Source: Diatrype stigma
Lineage: Eukaryota; Ascomycota; Sordariomycetes; Xylariales; Diatrypaceae
Length of the DNA: 64,000 bases
Assembly (NCBI GenBank): GCA_022225965.2
Contig: JAKJXP020000164.1
Coordinates: 1-64,000 of the forward strand
Direction of reading: 5' to 3'
Below, piece by piece: positions 1 through 10,332 of the stretch. The translations under genes were made by a program, and so were the position numbers. The notes under the pieces were generated by a model. It did no database searches. It was not told where the DNA came from and worked only from the letters and a program-made list of their open reading frames with translations. The first letter of the stretch is position 1, and each line of letters starts with the position of its first letter.

Positions 1-118
1 GGGGGGGGAAGAGTAAAAAAGAGAAGAAAAAAGAAAAAGAAAAAGGGGAAAACACCCCAAACAAAAGGCAGGCAATCCTCGAGTAAATAAGGCCTCCCCC
101 CCATCGGATCTCTCATAC

Positions 119-832
119 CTCTTCGGATATTCCAGGACGGGGGAAAAGACCCCTTATTCCTATTCCTAGCCTCTCGGTGATGCGCACCTTGCCAACGCGG
201 ATACCCAAGTCTATCGTGTCGCCTACGCTGCTGTCCGCGTCGTCGTCGTTCGCGAGGTCCAGGGCGGCGTGGAGCGGGGCGAGGTCAAGCTTCAGGTCCC
301 GATCCTCCTCGTCCTCGTCGTGATAATCCTCACGAATCTCATCCGCCACGGTATTGTGCTGCTTCTGCTTTTGCTGCTGCTGCTGTTGTTGTAATGGCGG
401 CTGCGGCGGCATAACGACATGTCCTAAAAAAGCTTCCCCTCCCCCGCCGCCTGTGCCTGTGCCTTCTCCTCCTCGCCAGGCCGTCGACCTGGCCACGTCG
501 CGTTCCAGCTGCCGCTCCAGCTTCCCTTGCTTCTCCTTGATCTCCGCCAGCCGCAGCTGGCTGGCCTCGTCCAGCCGAGGGCTGATGTACAGGCAATCTC
601 GCTCCGCCTTGAGGCAGTTGATGCACGATGGCGAGGCCTTGGAGCACCGGATCTTGCGCTGCCGGCAGGGAAGGCAGGAGTGGATCATGCGGTTGCGTCG
701 GCGCACAGGCCTATTACTAGTCGACGCCGCTGCCGCCGCCGCCGCCGCCGCGGTCCGCGAGCTACCACGTCCTCCAGGCCCCGATAGCGATGGAGGCCCC
801 GGAGTACCTACCGGCAGGCCCATTCGATCCAT
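119..832 (-). CDS. Zn(II)2Cys6 transcription factor, 5' exon (partial at window edge)
   Basis: This is a fungal binuclear zinc-cluster regulator, a nuclear DNA-binding transcription factor. The cluster near residue 55 reads CLPCRQRKIRC, followed by C-x6-C-x2-C-x6-C, which is the complete six-cysteine signature. It is followed by a linker and a short heptad-like stretch (LAEIKEKQGKLERQLERD) of the kind that dimerises these proteins. Further on are a Gly-rich patch, a Q/K run and an acidic segment. I chose the ATG at 832 (MDRMGLP) because residues further upstream look like leader sequence. The exon ends at 119 with a good donor (GAG then GTATGAG), and the rest of the intron is strongly pyrimidine-rich on the minus strand, so the gene continues beyond base 1. 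The target genes and the regulatory middle domain are outside the window. Confidence 0.85.
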
Positions 833-2441
833 GCTCAGGTAGCGCTGTGTTCGTTTGTATATTCTAAGTAAGTATAGATGATCTATAAATGTTTCACCGT
901 GTCGCCTCACCGTACGAGTCATCCGAGGGGAAAGAGCGCGTTTGGTATCGCTTGACGAGACTGCTGATGAACAAGGACCCCTTCCACCCTAGCCAGTCGT
1001 TGAGAGGTATCCCGCTCTCTTAGGCTCGCCCACTCGGAGACACGCACTGGGTCCTGCTGGTTACGGGACGCCGGATCTAGATAGACCGATTTGTCCGGAC
1101 CCGAGGCAGCGGTTCACTCCCAAGAACTTCTTGCGCTAAGGGGTCTTGTATACGAACGTAATTTGAGCGGAAAGTAGAGCGAGCGAGTCGGTTAGGGTGT
1201 GGAGAGTGAGGGTGAGGATTAAGTTTTTCCTTGGACAACACTCAAGGCTCAGGGGGGAGGCCTCGAAACGATACATTTATAATTCCAGGTTGTCTCGTTG
1301 GCTCGCTTAGGAGGAGACGCGCTAGCTCTTGATAGGCCTTTTCTCTCCTCTTCCCTCCGAGGTCGACCTGCCTACGGCAACCGTCTTTTACTCGTTCCCG
1401 CCGCAAGACCAAGACATACCTGGCAGCCTGGGTTGCGGAAGGCAAGAAGGGGGCGGGGCGTGGAAGCGTCTGGCTTGTTGGAAACTATCAAGGTCATCCC
1501 ATGTTCTCACTCTTTACTATGTACATACGTACCCGCGAAGCCATCATCGTGGGCGAGTCGGCGGCGCCGGGGGGAGACGACTAGGGGGAAAGGGGGGGGT
1601 TCAAGAGGAATAGCCTCTTACCCAGGAGGCGGGTAGCAAGGATCCTAGGGCTGTCTTGGGTGCACAGGGTTTTACCCACTCATCTAGACCACGCCGGTGC
1701 TCTCTCGCAGTGTAGGCTAGTCAGTGTTCGCGGCAGGAAAATGCCTCCCCCAAACAGATTTGGCCAGTAGGCATGGTAGCACATAAAGAAGCGCTCACTT
1801 TGGGGCAATCTTGCGGGCCATTCCCGTACAGACTATGTATGTACTCTGTCAGCTTGCATATGGAACACGATTTGGTCACGCCCCAGACTGCCTGACCGCC
1901 TGCCTACTTGAGCAGCAGCAGGGCAGGAAGGGCCGAAGAGCTCACCGGAGGAATGCCATATGATGAGCCTTGTGCTCCGTAGCGTTCAATGCGCCCTTTT
2001 GTGGCATGCGATGTACTCGGGTGGCTAATGTCTGCCTGCCTGTCTGCTTGCTCCAAGACCGGAATCCAGTCGAGTAATCCAGCTGTCGTGGAACGGAGGA
2101 CAAGGTAAGGTGGTCTGTTTCCAGCAAGCATGCAACCGATTGCCAATCACGTCCTCGTCGCCGTCTCACTAGCGAACCTGCACCGTGGCCATGGAAGCCA
2201 TTGGACCGCCTCGGCGCTCTGTCCCTGGCATGTCCAAGTCTATGCATGTAGTGTCTGGTATTGTAATAAGACGCAGTGTAAGTAGGTATGTACATGAAGC
2301 TTCCAATATACGTCTAGAATGTACGGGAAACCGTGAAACATAAGTTGGGCTCTGGGCTGCTTCTGGCAAGTTCTAATCATGCCGAGGCTGTCTGTCCTCG
2401 TGTTGTTCTCGTGTAGCCCTGTCGAGCGAATCATGGGAGCC
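833..2441. other. Intergenic spacer, no gene seen
   Basis: This spacer separates the Zn-cluster gene, whose promoter lies at its left end, from the 3' end of the large minus-strand gene that stops at 2442. Only short unrelated reading frames occur. None has a recognisable domain or a convincing splice partner. Confidence 0.5.
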
Positions 2442-4676
2442 TCAAGGCCCAAGTCCAAGATTCTGCTGCCTCCATTTTTCTAGGCTCGACTTGAGCTTCT
2501 CCGCCGCTTCGGGGCCTGCAAATCTGGCAGCCTGTCTGGTCGTCCATTCCAGTCGCAATTGCCTCCCGCGTTGGCCTTGCGCCAAACTTCTTGTAACGTT
2601 GTGGATGAGAGCTCGGAGAACCCTGGATGGCACCGGGGCGTTGTGGTAGTAGAGATAGTGAATGCATCCTGTGATCAGCCTAAAGCTTGTCCGATTCGTG
2701 AGGTGCGGCGACGTTGCCAGTACCTCTGCTAACGCGGAGACCTTGTCCATTTGTAATCTCGGAATTGCTCGTGTCCCTGCGACGCGGCTCAGCTCTACCC
2801 GTTCTCGCCGCTTAGCAAATAGACCCAAAGCACTGAATAGTTTCTGTGGCCTTGCGTGGTGCGTGTGGACAAGCGCTTTCATTGCTACCGCCGCAAAGCT
2901 TGACTTCCAGAAGTTCCCCCGTTGTCGTCTAGCCATCCCTCGTTTGATGCTACTGGCGTATATCGACGAGATCTTGAAAGCCACCAGCGCGTTGTCAGCA
3001 CCAAGAGCCAGGTTCGACAATGGCGAGGAGTGATTCTTTACAACGTTCCTGAAGCCGAGTAGGAGGTGGAAGATGTCCTGCGTCCGGCCCAAGTCTTCGA
3101 GGAGCCGGCACAGGAGAATGATGTGCTGAAGTCGGCCCTTATGCCAGAATAAGGCGCACATATCAGGATAGCAATCTTTGTTGTTCGGATCGGATCTGTT
3201 GAAGCAATGATACAGAAGATTGACATAATTTAGGTCGGAATTTTCGTGTCGAAAGTATTGCGCTAGGAATAGTCGACCGATTTCCATCTTGGTCAGGGGT
3301 TGAACATGGGGATCTGCTTCGAGAATGGCACAAGTGCGACTGAAGTATCTTCGATGCATCTTGGGCATTCGAACTAAGGCATGCAACCAGCTTGCGCGGA
3401 CTTGGATATAGCTCGATGGCTCAGAATCCATATACTCCAGCACCTTCATGGTTGCGTCTTGCAGAAGGTCGGGATTGTGATCTGTGTCCAGTTTCCGTAA
3501 AGCACTGGCAAGCTTGCCAGCCTGTCGTGACAGCGTGGCCCTCCGCTTCCTCTTCCCTCTCGCCATGACTGCGAAATACGTCTCTATATTCGCCAAGATA
3601 CCCGAAGAGACAGCGTTTAGTCGGTAATCTGGAATCTGGCCCATCACTTTGTTGAATATACGAAGGCTATTGAGTTGAAGTTCCGCAGTTCCCATCAATA
3701 AATCATTCCACGCAAGGCTCTCAAACCGACGATGCCCGTCAGGATTTTTCGATCTGCGAGCAACGAGCCCATCAAGCATGGCTTCGATTAATTGCAATCT
3801 AATGTCATCCAGACGTCCTTGCCTCTCACCTTCTCCAACAGCAACCAGTGCGCGAGCCAACCCCTCTCGAACATGACGAGATATAAAGCAAATAGATTCA
3901 TCTGAAAACCAACCCTTCGACAGGCTCTGGGTCACAGTACTGCAAAAACGACTAAAATTGGGCCTCGTTGATATTGTCGAGGCAAGTCGTAAATCTTGGT
4001 CTAGAAGGCTAAGACCTTGGTCCACAATATCTTGGGGATCAGTATGCGCATCCCATGCCGGCGTCGACGCTTCTGGCGGCGTAGGGATTCCTGGGAGAGC
4101 ATCCTGCGTATGTCGAGGGCCTTCTGTCAAGTTCGGACTACTGGTGGAGAACCAGGCTGGGATCATCTCACGGAAAGCATGCCTCCTCCTGCTCGGGCTA
4201 CTGCTGGGACTACTGCTGGGACTGCTGCTGGGACTGTCCTGTTGGCGCGCATTGTGTAGGGTCGCAGGCTGCCATCTCCATTGGGTCAAGTCCACGGTAT
4301 TGGCCACTTCCCACAAAGGGACGCCAGCTTGCGATTGCCCAGAGCTCAGCTCGCCCATACGTCTCTTTCCCAACCTCCGTCTGTTCTCCAAGGGCCCCGG
4401 GACTGACGAGCCATGGCGCACGGTGGTTCTCGAGACGGCAAAATATCGCTCGAACGCGTATGCGAGGGTGTTGTCTGAGATCCAGATGCTCTGGCAAGGC
4501 GTGAAGACATGGCGGCGGACGGTCCGACCACAATGAGCGGTCGATGTAAGAGGCATGGAACAGACAGATGGCGGTGGTGTCTCATCGGGTAAGGCCGCGC
4601 ATCGGGTAACGGTCGACGGTCGAGATGCGCCGCCCTGCTGAGTCGACTGGAGGAATGAGGGGTGATATTCCCACAA
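2442..4676 (-). CDS. Large orphan protein, possibly mitochondrial and helical-repeat
   Basis: A single uninterrupted frame of 744 codons with no domain I can name. The first ATG is at 4676. A second ATG at 4556 (MPLTSTAHCGRTVRRHVF) would give an Arg/Ser/Thr-rich, acid-poor N-terminus that looks more like a mitochondrial presequence, so the true start is open. Around residues 150-165 there is a small tandem of Ser-Ser-Pro units. From about residue 210 on the protein is mostly alpha-helical in appearance, with regularly spaced Leu/Ala/Arg-rich segments resembling PPR-type or other RNA-binding solenoid proteins that act on mitochondrial transcripts. That comparison is inference from texture, not from a motif. 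The tail is basic and helical. The length and sustained coding-like composition make a real gene likely. A 13-bp tandem repeat lies about 130 bp upstream. Confidence 0.7.
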   Translation of the reverse strand: MWEYHPSFLQSTQQGGASRPSTVTRCAALPDETPPPSVCSMPLTSTAHCGRTVRRHVFTPCQSIWISDNTLAYAFERYFAVSRTTVRHGSSVPGPLENRRRLGKRRMGELSSGQSQAGVPLWEVANTVDLTQWRWQPATLHNARQQDSPSSSPSSSPSSSPSRRRHAFREMIPAWFSTSSPNLTEGPRHTQDALPGIPTPPEASTPAWDAHTDPQDIVDQGLSLLDQDLRLASTISTRPNFSRFCSTVTQSLSKGWFSDESICFISRHVREGLARALVAVGEGERQGRLDDIRLQLIEAMLDGLVARRSKNPDGHRRFESLAWNDLLMGTAELQLNSLRIFNKVMGQIPDYRLNAVSSGILANIETYFAVMARGKRKRRATLSRQAGKLASALRKLDTDHNPDLLQDATMKVLEYMDSEPSSYIQVRASWLHALVRMPKMHRRYFSRTCAILEADPHVQPLTKMEIGRLFLAQYFRHENSDLNYVNLLYHCFNRSDPNNKDCYPDMCALFWHKGRLQHIILLCRLLEDLGRTQDIFHLLLGFRNVVKNHSSPLSNLALGADNALVAFKISSIYASSIKRGMARRQRGNFWKSSFAAVAMKALVHTHHARPQKLFSALGLFAKRRERVELSRVAGTRAIPRLQMDKVSALAEVLATSPHLTNRTSFRLITGCIHYLYYHNAPVPSRVLRALIHNVTRSLAQGQRGRQLRLEWTTRQAARFAGPEAAEKLKSSLEKWRQQNLGLGP

Positions 4677-4776
4677 TCTGCTGAACCGTGATGCGAATCA
4701 GCGCAGGAGGCCATCACCGAATCGTCAGCAAGCCATTTGGGGTTTCGGAGTATGTCGTCGGGACTCGGTTGCTCGT

Positions 4777-4870
4777 CTTGACTCTTGGCTCTTGACTCTT
4801 GACTTTGACTTTGACCCTTGACTTTGACCCTTGACTTTGACCCTTGACTTTGACCCTTAACTATCGACTC
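4777..4870. repeat. 13-bp tandem repeat upstream of the orphan gene
   Basis: Four consecutive copies of TTTGACCCTTGAC (the last ends TTAAC) occupy 4810-4861. Degenerate copies built on CTTGACTCTTGACT extend to the left. The array is in the 5' flank of the minus-strand gene starting at 4676. On that strand it reads as regularly spaced GGTCAAAG/GTCAAG half-sites. It could be a neutral minisatellite. Confidence 0.8.
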
Positions 4871-5416
4871 TTGAATTCGACACAATTGACGGACATCAAG
4901 CAGAGAAGCTTTGTGAGCGAGCCCGTGTCCGTAAACCCGTGATTTCGTGATTGGTAGCCAAGGTGACTCAATTCTTATTCCTACTTCGTACTTCGTAAAG
5001 ATATCGGATTAAGATTTAAATACGACTTACCCCTGCCTCCTCCTGTGCCCTGGTCCGGCTCTGGGCCTGGCAGCCCTGGCTATCGATAAGGACCTGGCAG
5101 CCTGGGCAGACCTCTGATGGACCCCTCCAGCACTGTACTTACCTAGTGACAGCTTCGTACCTAGAAACTCCACTGTAGTCTAGGCTAGAGCCTACATTAT
5201 AGAGGGGTGCTACGTTGCCCCCCCTAACTCCTAACTATTGCCTATCATGGCGGGGTGCTGGCCTCCAACCATTATTCTATCTGCTCTATATTTTGAGTCT
5301 TTTGAGTCTATATTTTATACCATACACCAGGCAGCGCAACACCCTACACCAGAATCATTCTGTACCATTGGCCTCCACGAAGTTCCAATCAGTTTATACC
5401 GTGGTATCCCGACATC

Positions 5417-6959
5417 ATGGCGACCGCATTCGAGCCATTGAAGAATGATCTCATCATAAGAACAGCGTTGGGTTAGTAGTGATATTAGCGATAGCTATCA
5501 AGCAATGCAAGCGATATCCCCCCCCTGAGTAGTCATGCATACTGACATCTTACTTCACCACATCTTAGGCCAGAATGTCGAGAGAACCCCTATCTGGATA
5601 ATGCGCCAAGGTCCGCACGAAGCTGCCAAACTAACCCGCTCTCTTTCCCCCCCTCCAACCTCCCCCTTCCCATCGCATCCGAGCGCCTCCCGAACTGACC
5701 ATGCGCAACCAACCCAAACAGCCGGCCGATATCTCCCCGAATACCACGAAGCGAAGGGCAACCGCGACTTCTTCGAGTGCTGCCGCGACCCGGAGGTGGC
5801 CTCGACGCTGACGCTGCAGCCGATCGACCGGTTCGACGGCCTGCTGGACGCGGCCATCATCTTCTCCGACATCCTGGTGGTGCCGCAGGCGCTGGGCATG
5901 GTGGTCGAGATGGTGGACAAGAAGGGCCCGCACTTCCCGGAGCCGCTGCGGGCCCCGGACGACGGCCAGTACGAGCGAGTCCTCGGCAAGGCCGTCGACG
6001 TCGCCGCCGAGCTGGACTACGTCTATCGCGCCATCACGCTGACGCGCCAGAAGCTGCGGGGTCGTGTGCCGCTGATCGGCTTCTGCGGTGCCCCCTGGAC
6101 CCTCTTCTGCTACATGGTCGAGGGCGGCGGCAGCAAGTTCTTCATCGAGAGCAAGAAGTGGATATACCGCTACCCGGAGGAGTCCCGCGCCCTGCTGCAG
6201 AAGATCTCCGAGGTCTGCGTCGAGTACCTTGCGTTGCAGGTCAAGGCTGGAGCTCAGGTGAGTCCTTACGTCTTGCACACTCGTCACTTGTCTTACACAG
6301 TCTTGTATTACACACTCGTCTTACACACCCGCCTTGCACACTCGCCTTGCACACTCTTGTCTCGCACACGTACTCCGCTGGTGTACTGACAAACCATCAT
6401 GATGTAGCTGGTTCAAGTGTTCGACTCGTGGGCTGGCGAACTTTCGCCCTCGACATTCAAGCGGTTCAGCGAGCCGTATCTGGCCTACATAGCAAAACAC
6501 CTGCCCATCAGGTTGAAGGAGCTCGGGTTGGACCCGGTCCCTATGATCGTGTTCCCTAAAGGCGCCAACCAGTCACTGGATTCTATATGCGACCTCGGAT
6601 ATAACGTTGTCGGCCTCGACTGGCTCATCAGCCCTGCCGATGCCCTTAAAATCAAGGGCAACCGCCCGGTGGTATTTCAGGGGAATGCGGATCCCGGTGT
6701 GCTGTACGGTACAGATGCATCCATATCACAAACAGTCGAGGAGATGGTCAAGGGCTTTGGAGGCGGGAAGGGAGGCTGGATAGGCAACCTCGGGCACGGT
6801 AAGCCGAAGACTACAATTTCAAAACTTCACCCCCAGCTTTCTACATCCGACAACCCCTCTTATGATACTAATATTTTTGCCATAGGTGTTACGCCTTTCG
6901 TGAAGCCCGAAGCTTTGAAGTTATATTTGCAAGAAGTCCGCCGTTTAACAGAACGGTGA
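5417..6959 (+). CDS. HEM12: Uroporphyrinogen decarboxylase, five exons
   Basis: It converts uroporphyrinogen III to coproporphyrinogen III in the cytosol, the fifth step of haem synthesis. Exons read as 5417-5471, 5569-5610, 5722-6257, 6408-6798 and 6886-6959, giving about 365 residues, close to the usual 360. The first family signature is assembled across an intron: TPIWIMRQ, then AGRYLPEY. The second signature is [16 protein letters not shown]. The frame stays open across all four junctions. Donors include GTTAGT, GTGAGT and GTAAGC, and the last intron carries a TACTAAT-type branch site. Exon 2 is only 42 nt. Intron 3 (6258-6407) is made of degenerate CTTGCACACTCGT-like repeats. The stop is TGA after RRLTER. 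No paralogue or damage is visible. The product call is secure and the exon ends are nearly so. Confidence 0.95.
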
Positions 6960-7153
6960 TTTCTTGTTTATAAGGGGATGCGGGCCACTTGCTGGCTGGC
7001 CCCTGTCTTGTATAGCAGTCTTGTATAGCACTTTGCTATACATCAGGGTCAGGAAAACTCCGATCGAGGTCAGCTTTACACCTATGTCTGTTGTTAGCCC
7101 TGGATTTCAGTTCCGATAGTTTCAAAGGGCTTTTTCCATCCCCCAAATTGTAC

Positions 7154-9001
7154 TCACCAACACACCGTCCAAACGATCTTACCCCTCAGGCTCTTACAAA
7201 CGCTCTGGCTACCCACGTTGTCCGGCGCCACGTCAGCCCAACCGTACCCCTCATCCCCGTAGTTCTGCAGGCACTCGCTTAAGAGTTTTACCGCCACGCG
7301 CTTGGCCAGCCCCTTGCCGCGATATTGGGGCTCGCAGTGGAGACTGCTCAGTGAAGAGTCGGGTCCTGTTTTTGTGAAGAGATTTCCCCGTGAGTTGATG
7401 TCCGAGCATAAAACATGGAGAACAGGTTGTAGAGAGGGATAAAGAGCGCCCCCAGTCAATAGAAGTAATAAAAGGAGAGATGTTCATCGCACCACTTACC
7501 GAGAAAAGCCCACGCAATGGGAGTTCCGTCCTCTAGCTTGATGGCGACGGACGGGAGCAACTTGACTGTGCGCCTATATGCATATAACATGTTAGCAGAC
7601 TAGGCCTTTTGTTTTGCTTCCATCAAAATGCGGCTTCCCCAGTGCCTTCACAGAGTAAACAAGAAAAAGAAACCGGAAAATAGTTATAATAAAAGGGAAA
7701 AGGAAGAACAAAAAAAAAAAAAAAAAAAGAAAGAACAAAAAGTGGGGAAGAAGAAAGAAGATGAATGTAAAAGGGGAGTAGGCGAAGAAAAAGGGGGCCA
7801 GGCAAGTACGTACGCCTTCCTCTCGATCTCCGTCCTAGACAACACGAACGGGATCTCCTCGGGCCTCACGACGCCCCACCGCAAGCCCGGCGGGATCCCG
7901 GTTCCGGGGACGGGATCCCCGACGCCGCCCCCGACGGCGACGCCGAGGCCCTGCAGCGCCTCGACGCGGAACAGCCACTTGTCCCAGTGCGACACGGCCG
8001 AGAACGAGACGCCGCGGTTGGCCAGGACCCGGCGCAGCTGGTCGTTTAGCGCGCCGATCAGCAGCGTAGACGACTGCAGCTGGTGCTGCTGCCCTTCCTC
8101 TTCCTCCTTCTCATTCTCCTCGACGCTGCTGCCGCCGCCGCTGGGATGGCCTGGGACGCAGTCGCGGTACTGCTCGCGTTCCTGGTCGCGGATGCGCCGC
8201 ACCGCACGGAGCGCCGCCACGGCTTGCTCGCCGCAGGGGCCGGCGGCTACGTCTGCCGCGAGGCCGTTGGCGTGGTCGCGCTCTAGCGAGGAGTATAGCC
8301 AGAGCTGGGTTTCGGGGCCTGTTTGTTCTTGTCAGCGGATGTAGGGTGGTGGTAGTCAGCGATGGTTTGGGGGTTTCCCATGATTTTCTTTTGTTTTATA
8401 GGATGCCTTTTGGGGGTTTTGGTTAGGAACGCCCCGCCCTTACTACTAATACATAGCTGCGGCTTCATAATCCGTAAACAGTTCCCTGTCGAATATATGT
8501 AGTAGCCCGACTACTATCATGAATTCGACCTTTTGAACTTCCATGATAACGATGATGAACAAAAAGCTTAAACTCTTGGAAGGACCCAGCCATCACCTGT
8601 GATAGAGCAAAATTTACCTAGATGCGTAGGTATTTATGCACTGTGTAGGTTTGGGGTGTGCACTAAGTACCCCGGATCCAAAGATGCAAATAAAAATAAA
8701 AGTCTGGGTCAAAAGGAAGAAGAAAGGGGGGCATTGCCACCAATCTGGTGTGGCGGGCTCATTTACACATACCGCGCGAAAAGTCCAGGTAGCCAGCTGT
8801 GAACCCGGCGGAAGTGGCCGGCAGCTCGTCGGCGAGTTCGGCGTCCGAGGCCCAGAGGACGTGGGTGTGCTCGGTGATGCCGCCGGGGAAGCGGGTGAAC
8901 TCCAAGCGGCGCAGGAGCGGCAGGGAGTGCGGGGCGTGGCTCTTCAGCAGCGCGAAGAGCGCCGGCGGCGGCTCTTTGTAGGTGAGGACCTCTACGGGCA
9001 T
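7154..9001 (-). CDS. GNAT-fold (FR47-like) N-acyltransferase, four exons
   Basis: A predicted acetyl/acyl-CoA dependent transferase. Exons on the minus strand are 9001-8773, 8318-7814, 7573-7500 and 7365-7154, which join in frame to about 339 residues. The C-terminal part carries the acetyl-CoA binding motif A of the GNAT fold, CEPQYRGKGLAKRVAVKLL (Q/R-x-x-G-x-G/A form). It is preceded by a beta-strand LPSVAIKLEDGTPIAWAFLG and followed by GWADVAPDN and a terminal SQSVCKSLRGK-like helix, as in FR47/glycine N-acyltransferase-like fungal proteins. The substrate is unknown. The middle exon carries an acidic Glu/Gln insert (EENEKEEEEGQQHQ). Intron 1 is long for this genome (454 nt). Intron 2 (7813-7574) holds a run of about 17 T on the coding strand. 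The start at 9001 is the first ATG of the exon (MPVEVLTYKEPP). Confidence 0.8.
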
Positions 9002-9840
9002 TTTCTTTCCCCCTATCTGTATTGTTCTCCTGCGAGTGGCTTTCTTGCTTCCCTCCTTATTTGGGATCTAGCGATGCCGATTGCAATATTATGTGTTCTG
9101 ATTCGGGTTCAGATGAAGGGCTTGAGAAACGACGTTTGCTTGGTAGTAAGTAACATAGAGCAGAACAGACCGATTTAATGAATAATTTAAACACCAAGAT
9201 AATAAGCCTATACCAAGACCATATATCTTATACTATGGCAGGAACGAAGGAAATGCCGAATTATCAGCCACGGAAACGAGTTGATAACGATAGTTCGGCG
9301 CGGCCGTCTCCCAATACCGGGCCCCGGTGACTCAAAATCATCCGGTATCGCGCCGTCGCTGGTCGGTCACTAATAATACGACCGTTGTCTATCGGGCAGT
9401 TATACAACCACAGCAGAACTGAACCGGGGCACGTTGGTTTTATCATATTACAGCAAAGTCCCTTTTCTTCTTTCTCTTCAATGCGAAACAGCCAGCTACT
9501 AAGAAGAACCATGAGTACGCTGCTATTTACCTACATGAAGACGTCTGTCCCTTTTTCTTTCATCGCATGCGCAGTGACAACCTGAGCTGCGCATGGAGCG
9601 GGGTATCGTGGGCCGTCCCGTCTCCACATAGATCCATCCATGTGCAAGCCGACCGTAAGACTCCTTCCCAGTCGTCGCAGCGTTGCGAGGGAATCCCCAA
9701 TAGTTCAAGGCCGGCGGAAGGGGAAGGGGAAGGGGATGGGAACCGGGTGAACACAGCAAATCAAAGTAGAACAATACAAACTCCCATCGTAACACATAAA
9801 AAAAAGCCGGCGAAATGGGACTCCCTCAGAAGAGTGCACC
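9002..9840. other. Spacer with a plus-strand G4-type tract
   Basis: No gene is seen. Bases 9720-9740 read G4-AA-G4-AA-G4-AT-G3 on the plus strand, a canonical quadruplex pattern, about 100 bp beyond the stop of the DUF3602 gene. In that gene's transcript it would appear as C runs. Confidence 0.55.
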
Positions 9841-10332
9841 CTATGCCTTCTTGAACAGCCCCTTTGCCTTCTCGGCCAGCCCCTGGTGACCTTTCTCCTT
9901 CTTGTGCTCCTCGCCGCCGCCCGCCTTGCCGGCAGCAGCCTCGGCCTCCGTCTCCTCTTTGGTCGCGACATTGGCGGCACCACCGCGGCCGACGTGCGTC
10001 GCGCCTATGCTGCCTCGCCGCTCAACGCTGTTTGGGTCGTTTTGTCTTAGTCCATGCGCTTGATAGAAGAAAAGAAGAAGAACAAATCAAAAAGCGCGAA
10101 GTGCAAACGGGCTTGCAGCAAAGAAAAAAACTTACGGCTCGACATCTTGGGCGATGCGCGCCTCGACGGGGTCCGTGTTATTCGCCATGTTGCCGGAACC
10201 GCCTCGGCCGGTGGTGTAGACGGCGCCTTTCAAGGTGGGCGTCTGGAGATCGGTGGGGTCCAGTCTGGGGGATTTGGAAGCATCGGCGATGTTGCCGGCT
10301 CCGCCTCTGCCCGTCGATGTCATTCCAGGCAT
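9841..10332 (-). CDS. DUF3602 / Par32-like protein, two exons
   Basis: A small, probably disordered fungal protein of the DUF3602 family. The yeast member Par32 is a phosphoprotein linked to rapamycin response and ammonium transporter control. That knowledge is from the family, not from this sequence. Exons 10332-10136 and 10027-9841 join across a GTAAGT...AACAG intron to give 127 residues. The hallmark Gly-rich boxes recur three times: TGRGGAGNI near residue 7, TGRGGSGNM near 42 and VGRGGAANV near 78. The C-terminus is the typical lysine-rich helix GLAEKAKGLFKKA ending at TAG. Lengths and box spacing fit the family. The cellular role here is unknown. Confidence 0.88.
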
